A stretch of DNA of 64,000 bases from Flavobacteriaceae bacterium (GTDB lineage: Bacteria; Bacteroidota; Bacteroidia; Flavobacteriales; Flavobacteriaceae): positions 31,995 to 95,994 of the forward strand of contig JAFMCL010000005.1 in the NCBI GenBank assembly GCA_017857815.1. The letters are read 5' to 3'. Positions 8,614 to 17,343 of the stretch are shown one piece after another. A model generated the notes under the pieces. That model was not told the DNA's origin and made no database searches. It saw only the letters and a list, made by a program, of their open reading frames with translations. The stretch's first letter is position 1, and every line of letters starts with the position of its first letter. Made by a program: the position numbers and the translations under genes.

Positions 8614-11403
8614 ATTAATCAAAAGTTCCTCTTCTTAATTCTCTTTTGCATAGGAGTTTATTCTTTTGCTCAGGATTCTATTGATTATAACATCAATGGA
8701 GAAATTGATTTTGAAAATAATAAAATTCAAATTCAGCAAAATCTATCTTTCACAAATCCTGCTTTAAAACCACTAGATACCATTTTCCTTACAGATTGGG
8801 CGAATTCGTTTTCTAGTAAAAAAACACCCTTGGCCAAAAGAGCAGTTGAAGAATATGATCGGAAAATTCACATTTCAAATAAAAAGAAACTTGGTTATAC
8901 TGAAATAGGCACCATAAACGCCTCAGGCGAAGAATTAGCTTGGGAGAGACTTAATGACCAGCAGGACATTATTAGGATTGTTTTGAAGCGTCCGTTAGGG
9001 GTTGGTCAGCGAATAAAACTGAACCTTGATTACCTTATAAAGCTTCCGGATGCAAGGTTCACGGGATATGGGCGGGACAATGAGCAAATAAACCTTAGGT
9101 ATTGGAACCTATCGCTTAGTCCATTCTTCAACGAAGAATGGCACAATTACAGCAACATAAATATTACAGATTACAGCGTTCAACATGCAAACTACAAGGT
9201 GCAATTTACTTCAAACAAAAAACTGAATATTTTTAGTAATTTAAATAATATTGATTCAAAAAATGAAAATCATTTTCATTTTTTTGGAACTCAAAAAAAA
9301 GAAGCAGAATTTGTAATCACGACTGAGGATCGATTTGAAAAATTCGTAATTAATGATCAAAAAATAATAGAAACTAATTTCTTCTTGGGATTCGATGATA
9401 AGCAGGAGGCGCAAAAGACCCTAGAGAAGATTGATGGCTTTGTTTCAAGTTTAATTGGAAAGAAACAAGACGGTAAAATATTAGTTCCGCTTCGGACTTA
9501 TTCAAATAATCCTTTTTATGGATTAAATGATTTACCAAAAATTCTAACTCCCTTTGAAAAAGAATTTTTAACAGAAATTAGTTTTTTAAAAACTTATTTA
9601 CACCATTACCTCAATCAAAACATTTCTGTTGACATAAGAGAAAAACATTGGTTAATTGGGGGCTTACAAACTTATCTGATTATAAAGTATATAGAAAAAT
9701 TCTATCCCAATAAAAAATATTTAGGACGGATTGCTGACTTTAAAATTTTGAAGGGATACGTGTTTTCTGATTTAAAATTCAATGAAGGGTTTATCTTCTA
9801 CTCTGAATTTATGGTTCGAAACAACCTACATCAGTCAGACTTTACCTCAAAAGAGCAATTAATAAAATTTAATGAAAAAATTGCTTCCCCCTATCACGTC
9901 GCAATCGGATTTAGGTTTTTAGAAGAATACATTGGTACGGATGTCATGAAAATAGCAATTAAGGAATACATCAATACTTCCAACGCTGAGACTGATTTTA
10001 TCAAAATTTTAAAAAGCAAAACTGAGAAAGACATAAATTGGTTTGACAAAACTTATTTAAGTAGTAGAAAGGCAATGGATTTTTCCATTGAAAAAGTGAC
10101 AAAAGTAAACGACAGCTTAAAAATTGATGTTTTAAGTAAAAACGGAAGTCAAATCCCATTTTTAATCAGCCAAGTTAAACAAGACAGTTTATTAGATTTA
10201 AAATGGTATGAGTCCAAAGGTGAAAATACTCAAATCATAATAAAAAACCTGGCTGGAGATTATGTAGCCGTGAATCCAAAATTTAGATTGCCGGAAACCA
10301 ATTCGAAGAATAATTGGAGGTTCTTGAAGAACAAAGCCAATTTCAAACCCATTCATTTTAGTTTATTTAAGGATTATGAGACTCCAAAAAAAACACAATT
10401 GTTTTTTATGCCTGATGTAAATTACAGTCTATATGATGGCATAGTAATCGGATCAAAATTTTATAATAATGGAGTTACATTCAATAAATTAAATTTAGAA
10501 TTAAAGCCACTTTATTCATCAGAAGAAAACACTTTGGTTGGGAGTTTTAGAGGCTCCTATGTCTTTCAGAATCAGGAAAAAAACAATTACAGAACTCAAT
10601 TAAACATCTCTGCAAGCAGCTATTTTTATGACAAAAAATCTCGCTATCAAATTCTAGTTCCAGGGATCACTTTTTATTTCAGAACTCCCGATTTAAGATC
10701 TAATAAAAGACATTATTTAAGATTGTTTTATTACGATGTGGAACGGGAGGAATCAATAGATGCAGATCCTAATTATCAAATATTAAATTTTAGGCATAAT
10801 TTCACAAACAGAAATGCCATCTATGATTTTAAGACCGAAGGTAGTTTTCAGGTCTCAGATCAGTTTGGAAAGGTTGATTTTACAGCTGAATTAAGAAAAC
10901 TCCTCACCAACGGAAGGCAACTGGGGATTAGATTTTTTGCAGGTAAATTCTTGTGGCATAATCAAACTTCAACTAAATTTTTTGATTTTAATCTCGTGCG
11001 TCCCAAAGACTATATGTTTAGATACAATTATTTTGGTAGGTCAGAAAGTGATGGAATTTATAGTCAACAAATAGTGATGTCAGAAGGAGGGTTTAAATCA
11101 ATTCACAATCCTAGTTCTGCAAATGACTACCTGCTCGCTACAAATCTAACGTTAGGGGTTTGGAAATGGGTTGAAGCTTATGCAGATTTTGGTTTGGTGA
11201 AAAACAGAAATATAAAGGCAAAATCATTTTTTGGCTCTGGAATCCGATTGAACATGGTTCCTGATTATTTGGAAATCTTTTTTCCTGTTTACGGCTCTGA
11301 TGGATTTGCATTTGATGAAACTCCCTATGAGCAAAAAATCAGATTTATCCTTACTTTAAGCTCTAATCAATTATTTACGTTGTTTTCCCGAAAATGGTTT
11401 TAA
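8614..11403 (+). CDS. Exported M1-peptidase-like protein with probable ATT start
   Basis: Reading from the ATT at 8614 gives NQKFLFLILFCIGVYSFAQ after the initiator, a clean signal peptide with a likely cleavage before Gln20 (SFA-Q). Between the in-frame stop at 8608 and a TTG at 8830 there is no ATG, GTG or TTG, and the TTG start would discard the signal peptide and about 70 residues of conserved-looking sequence. The 929-residue protein resembles gluzincin/M1 aminopeptidases: a beta-rich N-terminal half, then YGLNDLPK and HWLIGGLQTYL aligning with the metal-site region. I find no HExxH, so it is probably not catalytic. The C-terminal 350 residues are beta-rich and barrel-like. It follows the LOG gene by 10 nt. 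Family call moderate; function unknown. Confidence 0.72.
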   Translation: MNQKFLFLILFCIGVYSFAQDSIDYNINGEIDFENNKIQIQQNLSFTNPALKPLDTIFLTDWANSFSSKKTPLAKRAVEEYDRKIHISNKKKLGYTEIGTINASGEELAWERLNDQQDIIRIVLKRPLGVGQRIKLNLDYLIKLPDARFTGYGRDNEQINLRYWNLSLSPFFNEEWHNYSNINITDYSVQHANYKVQFTSNKKLNIFSNLNNIDSKNENHFHFFGTQKKEAEFVITTEDRFEKFVINDQKIIETNFFLGFDDKQEAQKTLEKIDGFVSSLIGKKQDGKILVPLRTYSNNPFYGLNDLPKILTPFEKEFLTEISFLKTYLHHYLNQNISVDIREKHWLIGGLQTYLIIKYIEKFYPNKKYLGRIADFKILKGYVFSDLKFNEGFIFYSEFMVRNNLHQSDFTSKEQLIKFNEKIASPYHVAIGFRFLEEYIGTDVMKIAIKEYINTSNAETDFIKILKSKTEKDINWFDKTYLSSRKAMDFSIEKVTKVNDSLKIDVLSKNGSQIPFLISQVKQDSLLDLKWYESKGENTQIIIKNLAGDYVAVNPKFRLPETNSKNNWRFLKNKANFKPIHFSLFKDYETPKKTQLFFMPDVNYSLYDGIVIGSKFYNNGVTFNKLNLELKPLYSSEENTLVGSFRGSYVFQNQEKNNYRTQLNISASSYFYDKKSRYQILVPGITFYFRTPDLRSNKRHYLRLFYYDVEREESIDADPNYQILNFRHNFTNRNAIYDFKTEGSFQVSDQFGKVDFTAELRKLLTNGRQLGIRFFAGKFLWHNQTSTKFFDFNLVRPKDYMFRYNYFGRSESDGIYSQQIVMSEGGFKSIHNPSSANDYLLATNLTLGVWKWVEAYADFGLVKNRNIKAKSFFGSGIRLNMVPDYLEIFFPVYGSDGFAFDETPYEQKIRFILTLSSNQLFTLFSRKWF

Positions 11404-11468
11404 ACCCACTGGGAATAGGGAAACGAATAGTCTAGTGAGAATACTTTATTAGTCCTATTAAAATTTTG

Positions 11469-11476
11469 TATTTTTG
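11469..11476 (+). promoter_or_regulatory. Minus-7 box of the E1 dehydrogenase gene
   Basis: TATTTTTG, full match, 9 nt before the ATG at 11486; predicts a leader of about 5 nt. Confidence 0.6.
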
Positions 11477-11485
11477 CACAGCGAA

Positions 11486-13897
11486 ATGGAAAACGAAATT
11501 AGAGAAAACCTAACGGTCTTAAGTCAAAATGAATTCAAAGATCGTGTTCTAAAAGACTTTAGAATTATTTCACTTAGTCGAGCTTGCAGTGTCCTCGGTA
11601 GACGTGAGGTGCTTACAGGGAAAGGGAAGTTTGGAATTTTCGGAGATGGAAAAGAGGTTGCTCAGGTTGCCTTAAACCACTTTTTCAATAAAGGTGATTT
11701 TCGATCTGGATATTATCGCGATCAAACTTTGATGATCGCACAGGGTTTTTTAAGTCCACAACAACTATTCGCAGCACTTTATGCACATCCTGATGTTAAT
11801 CATGAACCCATGTCAGCCGGAAGGCAAATGGGAGCCCATTTTTCCACAACACTTGTTAATGAAAAAGGAGAATGGCTCGATCAAATTAAATTAAAAAACC
11901 ACATTTCTGATATTTCGCCAACTGCTGGTCAAATTCCTCGCTTGGTTGGACTTGCTCAGGCCTCTAAAATCTACCGATCACTAAAAATAAATGGAAGTGA
12001 GAAGTTTTCAAAAAATGGAAATGAAATCGCTTGGGGTACTATCGGAAATGCCAGTACCAGTGAGGGGATGTTTTTTGAGGGAATCAATGCAGCAGGAGTT
12101 CTTCAAATTCCCATGGTAATTAGTGTTTGGGATGATGGTTATGGCATTTCTGTTGAAAACAAACAACACACTGTTAAAGAAAGTATTTCAGCGGCTCTAG
12201 AGGGTTTTAGAGCATCCGAAGAAAGTAACGGAATTGAAATTTTAACCGTCAACGGGTGGGATTATCCTGCACTAATTAAAACTTATTCTTATGCTGCCAA
12301 AATAGCAAGAGAAGAACATACTCCGGTTTTGGTTCACGTTTTGGAACTTACCCAACCGTTAGGTCATTCTAGTAGTGGTTCGCATGAAAGGTATAAGTCA
12401 AAAGAAAGACTCAATTGGGAAAAAGAAAATGACTGTAACGTTAAAATGAGAGAATGGATTCTCTCTAACGGAATCGCTACAGAAGTGGATCTTAAATTTA
12501 TTGAAAAAGAAGTAATGGAAGAAGTTCGCTCGGCCAAACTTAAGGCTTGGAGTGAATATCAAGCGCCGATTATTAAAATAAAAAAAGAATTTAATGTTTT
12601 TTTAGATCAATTTTTATCACAATCTAACAACGATGTTGCGTTAAAAATGATCCGTAAAAATCTGAATGATAAGACAGAGTTGTTCTATCATGATATTGTT
12701 TCTGCCGCAAGACAGTCACTTCCTGTTCTGAATAGAAGTAAATTAAACAATACGAATGAATTTAAGCGTTGGTTAAAAATATTAAAGGCACACCTTCAAG
12801 ATAAATTTTCTTCTCATCTTTATAGTGAAGGGATTAATGGAACCTCGCACGTTGTTCCTTCAAAACCAATCTACGAAAAAGACGCACCACTTATCGACGG
12901 TCGAGTCATTTTGCGAGATAACTTTGACAAACTCCTTGAAAAATATGATCGCCTGATTATTTTCGGAGAAGACAGCGGTAAAATTGGAGGGGTCAATCAG
13001 GGATTAGAAGGGTTACAAGAAAAATACAACGACATTCGAGTTGCGGATACAGGAATCCGTGAAGCAACCATTGTGGGTCAAGGAATAGGCATGGCTTTAA
13101 GAGGATTAAGGCCAATTGCTGAAATTCAATATTTAGATTATATTCTTTATTGTATTCACACCTTGAGTGATGATTTGGCTTCACTCAGCTACAGAACCAT
13201 AGGAAGACAATTGGCGCCACTAATCATTCGCACACGTGGACACCGCCTTGAAGGAATTTGGCATTCGGGTTCCCCAATGGCTGCAATGGTTCATTTACTA
13301 AGAGGAATCCATATTGTTGTTCCTAGAAATATGACACAAGCTGCTGGTTTTTACAATACCCTAATGAAAGCCAATCAACCTGCCATTGTTGTTGAATCGC
13401 TAAATGGCTATAGATTAAAAGAAAAAATGCCATCTAATTTGGGTGATTTTTGCCTTCCTGTAGGAGAGGTTGAACTATTAAAAACCGGGAAAGACATCAC
13501 CTTAGTTTCATACGGTTCCACACTCAGAATGGTTCATAAGGTGGCCCAGAAATTAATGGGTTATGATATTGATGCTGAAGTCATCGATATACAAACACTT
13601 ATTCCTTTTGACCTGGCGGGTGCGATCAAAGAAAGTATTGCCAAAACGAATAAGCTTCTGATCATTGACGAAGACATGCCAGGTGGTGGCGCTGCTTATA
13701 TTTTACAACAACTCCTAGACAACCAAAAAATATACCCACTTTTGGACAGTGAACCACAATTGTTATCGGCTAAAGAACATCGAACTGCTTATGCCGAAGA
13801 CGGTGATTATTTCTCAAAACCTTCTGAAGATGATATTTTTGAAAAGGTTTATGGCTTAATGCATGAATCAAACCCAAATAAATATCCGTCTATTTAA
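11486..13897 (+). CDS. Fused 2-oxoacid dehydrogenase E1 (alpha+beta), probably branched-chain type
   Basis: Thiamine-diphosphate E1 component that decarboxylates 2-oxoacids and acylates the lipoyl domain of E2. The 803-residue protein joins an alpha-like half (residues about 1-370; YRDQTLMIAQG, HSSSGSHERY) to a beta-like half (about 450-803; GEDSGKIGG, GIREATIVGQGIGMALRG, VVPRNMTQAAGF, SYGSTLRMV). Fusion of the two chains is the common Bacteroidetes form; branched-chain substrates fit the iso-branched lipids of the group but are inferred. The usual GDG...NN cofactor motif reads GNA...DDG here (Asn188, Asp216-Asp217). ATG 11486 chosen over the upstream TTG at 11474, which is the end of the minus-7 box. 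Its stop abuts the stop of holA. Confidence 0.88.
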   Translation: MENEIRENLTVLSQNEFKDRVLKDFRIISLSRACSVLGRREVLTGKGKFGIFGDGKEVAQVALNHFFNKGDFRSGYYRDQTLMIAQGFLSPQQLFAALYAHPDVNHEPMSAGRQMGAHFSTTLVNEKGEWLDQIKLKNHISDISPTAGQIPRLVGLAQASKIYRSLKINGSEKFSKNGNEIAWGTIGNASTSEGMFFEGINAAGVLQIPMVISVWDDGYGISVENKQHTVKESISAALEGFRASEESNGIEILTVNGWDYPALIKTYSYAAKIAREEHTPVLVHVLELTQPLGHSSSGSHERYKSKERLNWEKENDCNVKMREWILSNGIATEVDLKFIEKEVMEEVRSAKLKAWSEYQAPIIKIKKEFNVFLDQFLSQSNNDVALKMIRKNLNDKTELFYHDIVSAARQSLPVLNRSKLNNTNEFKRWLKILKAHLQDKFSSHLYSEGINGTSHVVPSKPIYEKDAPLIDGRVILRDNFDKLLEKYDRLIIFGEDSGKIGGVNQGLEGLQEKYNDIRVADTGIREATIVGQGIGMALRGLRPIAEIQYLDYILYCIHTLSDDLASLSYRTIGRQLAPLIIRTRGHRLEGIWHSGSPMAAMVHLLRGIHIVVPRNMTQAAGFYNTLMKANQPAIVVESLNGYRLKEKMPSNLGDFCLPVGEVELLKTGKDITLVSYGSTLRMVHKVAQKLMGYDIDAEVIDIQTLIPFDLAGAIKESIAKTNKLLIIDEDMPGGGAAYILQQLLDNQKIYPLLDSEPQLLSAKEHRTAYAEDGDYFSKPSEDDIFEKVYGLMHESNPNKYPSI

Positions 13898-14899
13898 TTA
13901 AGCTGCAAAGATCTTAATGATCATGTCTTGCAAAACGCCTTGATGATTAATGGTTTTGACCCCAACTCCTTTACTTTTTAGATCTGCTTCTAGTATAAAA
14001 GAAATCGCCCGACTCGATTGTTTCATATTAAAGAACCTGCTAGCTTGTTCATAATCCTTAATGAAAAAAGGATTAACACCCAACACAGATGCAGCGCTCT
14101 TTTTTTCTGAAAGACCATGAAACATAAGTAATCGTCTGAAAAAAGTATACATCCCCCCTATTGTAAGCACCAAAGGATGGCTCTTTGGATTTTCCGCCAT
14201 GTATTTAATGATCATTGTACATTTTGAAAAATCACGAATTCCAAGAGCTTTGTATAACTCAAAATTATTATAATCCTTGCTAAACCCAACATGCTTTTCA
14301 ATCAATTCAGGGGTGATTAGCGTACCTTCGGGAAGAATGATTTTAAGCTTTTCAATTTCATTTTGAATTTTGTTTAAATCACTTCCCAAAGCCTCCCCAA
14401 GTAACTGGAGTCCAAGCGCATCTACTTTGAGAGTAGTCAATTGAATTTTTTCTTTAATCCATGGCCCTATTTGATTGTCATACAATTCCTTGGACTCTAG
14501 TAATTTGCCATATTTCGTTGCTGCCTTATATAACTTTTTGCGCTTGTCAAATGCTTTGTGCTTGTAACAAAGTACCAGTATTGTTTTGGGCTGAAAGTTG
14601 GACAAATAATCTGCTATTAAATCCAAAGAACGATCCATATGCTGCGCCTCACGAACCACAACCAAATGGTAGGGAGCTAGCATTGGGAAACGCTTTGCAG
14701 TCTCAATCACTTGTGAAGCATCTACGTCTTTACCGTAGAAAAGAGAGTAGTCAAACGATTTAGAGGATTCATCAGTCAGACGATCGGTCAACAAAGCTTC
14801 AACTTGGTCGATAAAATAAGCCTCAGTTCCAGAGAGTAAATAAAATGGCGCATAATCTCCTTTGGAAATTGTGGATATTAACTGCTTAAATTCGTGCAT
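13898..14899 (-). CDS. holA: DNA polymerase III subunit delta
   Basis: Clamp-loader delta subunit that opens the DnaN ring. The 333-residue protein shows the typical N-terminal FYLLSGTEAYFIDQVEALL (about residues 19-37), then YHLVVVREAQ (about 76-85), the delta-type central domain (ALGSDLNKIQNEIEKLKI, residues about 170-187) and the C-terminal helical collar region. No Walker motif is expected in delta. Divergent from the HSDR_N-type gene, with overlapping promoters in 29 bases (14900-14928). Its stop codon is directly adjacent to that of the convergent E1 gene. Confidence 0.92.
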   Translation of the reverse strand: MHEFKQLISTISKGDYAPFYLLSGTEAYFIDQVEALLTDRLTDESSKSFDYSLFYGKDVDASQVIETAKRFPMLAPYHLVVVREAQHMDRSLDLIADYLSNFQPKTILVLCYKHKAFDKRKKLYKAATKYGKLLESKELYDNQIGPWIKEKIQLTTLKVDALGLQLLGEALGSDLNKIQNEIEKLKIILPEGTLITPELIEKHVGFSKDYNNFELYKALGIRDFSKCTMIIKYMAENPKSHPLVLTIGGMYTFFRRLLMFHGLSEKKSAASVLGVNPFFIKDYEQASRFFNMKQSSRAISFILEADLKSKGVGVKTINHQGVLQDMIIKIFAA

Positions 14900-14915
14900 C
14901 TTAAAAAATTATATG

Positions 14916-14923
14916 CAATTTTG
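14916..14923 (+). promoter_or_regulatory. Minus-7 box of the HSDR_N-type gene
   Basis: CAATTTTG, one mismatch to TAnnTTTG, ending exactly 4 nt before the ATG at 14928. By the SRP RNA spacing rule the mRNA would be leaderless. Confidence 0.4.
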
Positions 14924-14927
14924 TAAT

Positions 14928-15380
14928 ATGGAAAAATTAAATTTTCCCGATTATTCATTTCCGCTTAAAAGTAAGGAAAATAAACCCTACATTTTTGATG
15001 TTATTCGAAAAAAATGGTTGGTTCTTACTCCTGAAGAATGGGTGAGACAGCACTGCGTCCATTTCTTGGTCAATGATAAGAACCATCCCGCATCTCTTAT
15101 TCAAGTTGAAAAAACCATTGAAGTAAATCAGACTAAAAAGCGCTACGATCTAATTGCTTATAACAAAAACAAAGAAGTTGAAATTCTTGTAGAATGCAAG
15201 TCGCCTACAGTTGCCATCACTCAGAAAACCTTTGATCAAATCGCACAATATAATTTTACTTTAAAAAGTAAATATCTTATGATCACCAATGGAATAAAAC
15301 ATTTTTATTGTAAAATGGATTTTGATAAAAAAAGCTATACCTTCCTAGAGGAACTCCCCCAATACATAAAAAAATATTAA
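14928..15380 (+). CDS. Stand-alone HSDR_N-type (PD-(D/E)xK fold) protein
   Basis: A 150-residue protein resembling the N-terminal domain of type I restriction R subunits (HSDR_N family). The nuclease-fold core is visible as KRYDLIAYNKNKEVEILVECK: Asp near residue 68, then E-x-K (about 84-86). Around it are EEWVRQHCVHFLV, typical of this domain, and SKYLMITNGIKHFY near the end. There is no helicase domain, hsdM or hsdS nearby, so it is not a restriction system. It is divergent from holA and 2 nt upstream of a glycosyltransferase. Start at ATG 14928; an earlier ATG at 14913 lies upstream of or within the promoter box. Function unknown; a small nuclease or DNA-binding role is possible. Confidence 0.8.
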   Translation: MEKLNFPDYSFPLKSKENKPYIFDVIRKKWLVLTPEEWVRQHCVHFLVNDKNHPASLIQVEKTIEVNQTKKRYDLIAYNKNKEVEILVECKSPTVAITQKTFDQIAQYNFTLKSKYLMITNGIKHFYCKMDFDKKSYTFLEELPQYIKKY

Positions 15381-15382
15381 AA

Positions 15383-16369
15383 ATGAGAGTGGCAATTGTA
15401 ATATTAAATTGGAATGGTGAAGCACTTTTGCGCCGTTTTTTACCAGCAGTGGTGAACAACTCCCCAGATGCAACAATCCATGTCATTGACAACAACTCTT
15501 CTGATGATTCAATACGTTACATTGCAGAAAACTTTTCGGAAGTGAACCAGATTTTATTAAACAAAAATTATGGATATGCAGGTGGGTACAATGAAGGTTT
15601 AAAAGAAATAGACGCCGATTTGGTTTGTTTGTTAAACAATGACGTAAAAGTACAATCTGGATGGTTGCCACCTGTAATTGATCATTTTATAAAAAACGAA
15701 AACACAGTTATTGCCCAACCCCACCTGATGGATTTAAATAATCCAAATAAATTTGAATATGCCGGAGCAGCCGGTGGATATATTGATCGTTTGGGCTATC
15801 CATATTGTAGAGGGCGCATATTTAATGAGCTCGAAGAAGATGATGGACAATTCGATACAGATGAAAAAATATTTTGGGCCAGTGGTGCATGCTTTTTTAT
15901 TCGATTGCAAGAATTCAGGTCATTGGGAGGATTTGACGCAAATTTTTTTGCACATCAAGAAGAAATAGACTTGTGTTGGCGTGCGTTCAATGAAGGGTTC
16001 GAAACAATGTCTATTTCGACTTCAAAGGTTTATCATTTGGGTGGAGGAACATTGCGACCCTCCTATCGAAAGAGCTTTTTAAACTTTAGAAACTCGTTGT
16101 TTTTACTCTATAAAAATTTACCTGAAAAAGTGTTTTTTAGAATATTCGAGCGAATGATTTGGGATGGTGTAGCTGCTTTTTATTTTTTATTAAAACTTGA
16201 ATTTAGATCAGCTATTGCAGTACTTCACGCTCACTTTTCATTTTATTTTCATTTGTTTACGAAGAAAATTATTCGCAAGAAAAGTGTTAAAAAGAATAAC
16301 TATTTTAAACTAAAAAGTTTGCCCATTCGACATTACATAAATAATAATAGTAAATTCTTACAGCTTTAA
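15383..16369 (+). CDS. Glycosyltransferase family 2
   Basis: GT-A fold glycosyltransferase, likely adding sugar to a surface polysaccharide or lipid. The 328-residue protein opens with VAIVILNWNGEALLRRFLPA, followed by the nucleotide-binding VIDNNSSDDS, NKNYGYAGGYNEG, the DxD-equivalent LLNNDVKV (about residues 88-95) and the acceptor-side HQEEIDLCWRAF (about 192-203) characteristic of rhamnosyl-type GT2 enzymes. The C-terminus (about 230-290) has amphipathic/hydrophobic stretches that may touch the membrane. It starts 2 nt after the HSDR_N-type gene and is likely cotranscribed. Substrate cannot be read from sequence. Confidence 0.9.
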   Translation: MRVAIVILNWNGEALLRRFLPAVVNNSPDATIHVIDNNSSDDSIRYIAENFSEVNQILLNKNYGYAGGYNEGLKEIDADLVCLLNNDVKVQSGWLPPVIDHFIKNENTVIAQPHLMDLNNPNKFEYAGAAGGYIDRLGYPYCRGRIFNELEEDDGQFDTDEKIFWASGACFFIRLQEFRSLGGFDANFFAHQEEIDLCWRAFNEGFETMSISTSKVYHLGGGTLRPSYRKSFLNFRNSLFLLYKNLPEKVFFRIFERMIWDGVAAFYFLLKLEFRSAIAVLHAHFSFYFHLFTKKIIRKKSVKKNNYFKLKSLPIRHYINNNSKFLQL

Positions 16370-16431
16370 GCAGTGTTTTTAACTATTTATATTATTTTTA
16401 CGACAGATTAATAAAAAATACATCCACTAAA

Positions 16432-17286
16432 ATGAAAAAAAACTATTCAATTGCTATAGTTATTGCACTTTTTCTTGTTTCTTGTGTATCACAAAAAAAG
16501 TATGCTGAACTAGAAACATTACAGCAAAACACGAAAGAGCTACTTGATTCTGCTACCGTAAAACTAAACACTTGTAACGAAGAAAAAGAAGCTTGTGATG
16601 CAAGTCTTGCTTCAATTCAAGAGCAAGTAAAGTTTTTGAAAGCAAACAATCAAGATTTAATCAACAACATCGGAAACCTCACAACACTTTCTCAAAAAGG
16701 TGCTGAAAATCTCGAAATGTCTCTAGAGAGCATGAAAGAAAAAGATGTTCGTATCCAACGCATGCAAGATGCTGTTACTAAGAAAGATTCTGTTACACTT
16801 GCTTTAGTTACTAGCCTGAAAGGTGTGTTAGGAAATTTGAGTGATGATGACATCCAGATCAATGTAGAAAAAGGTGTTGTTTATGTTTCAATTTCTGATA
16901 AATTGCTTTTCAGAAGCGGAAGTTATACGGTTACAAAACAAGCAAAAGATGTCTTAGGAAAAGTTGCTAAAGTTGTAAATGACAAGCCTGAACTTGAATT
17001 TATGGTTGAAGGTCACACTGACAACGTTCCAATCAAATCTGATGGAATACTAGATAACTGGGATCTTTCTGTAAAGAGAGCTACAGCTGTTGTTCGTATT
17101 CTTGAAAAAGACTTCGCTGTTGCACCTGCTCGTATGACTGCTGCTGGTAGAAGTTTCTATGTACCATTGATGGAAAATGATTCTCCTTCAAACAGAGCTA
17201 AAAACAGAAGAACTCGTATTGTTGTTCTTCCTAAATTAGATCAGTTTTACGATCTGATCGAACAAGGAATGAAAGCTGCTAAATAG
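16432..17286 (+). CDS. OmpA-family peptidoglycan-binding lipoprotein
   Basis: Outer-membrane lipoprotein that tethers to peptidoglycan. The signal MKKNYSIAIVIALFLVSC places the lipidated Cys at 18. Residues about 22-115 are predicted coiled coil (regular Leu/Glu/Gln/Asn heptads, including LETLQQNTKELLDSATVKLN). The OmpA domain covers about 140-275: VEGHTDNVPI, the WDLSVKRATAVVRIL helix, and SNRAKNRRTRIVVLPK with the conserved Asn/Arg that bind diaminopimelate. Flanked by its own promoter region and by a strong hairpin terminator immediately downstream, so probably a monocistronic, well-expressed gene. Confidence 0.93.
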   Translation: MKKNYSIAIVIALFLVSCVSQKKYAELETLQQNTKELLDSATVKLNTCNEEKEACDASLASIQEQVKFLKANNQDLINNIGNLTTLSQKGAENLEMSLESMKEKDVRIQRMQDAVTKKDSVTLALVTSLKGVLGNLSDDDIQINVEKGVVYVSISDKLLFRSGSYTVTKQAKDVLGKVAKVVNDKPELEFMVEGHTDNVPIKSDGILDNWDLSVKRATAVVRILEKDFAVAPARMTAAGRSFYVPLMENDSPSNRAKNRRTRIVVLPKLDQFYDLIEQGMKAAK

Positions 17287-17310
17287 TTTTAAGACTTTAA
17301 TTCATATATG

Positions 17311-17343
17311 AAAAAGCTGCCTTTTTAAGGTGGCTTTTTTTTT
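17311..17343. terminator. Intrinsic terminator, usable from both sides
   Basis: Stem AAAAAGCTGCC (17311-17321), 7-nt loop, and GGTGGCTTTTT with two G-U pairs, followed by a run of T on the plus strand. The A-run at the left gives a T-run on the minus strand, so it can end both the OmpA gene and the convergent YrdC-family gene, whose stop codon overlaps it. Confidence 0.8.

Noticed and set aside
14461..14763. Plus-strand 100-codon frame inside holA
   Set aside because: Entirely antisense to holA, cysteine-rich and without family features.
14928..15380. Remnant of a type I restriction system
   Set aside because: The protein is complete as a small stand-alone domain and no hsdM, hsdS or helicase sequence is near.
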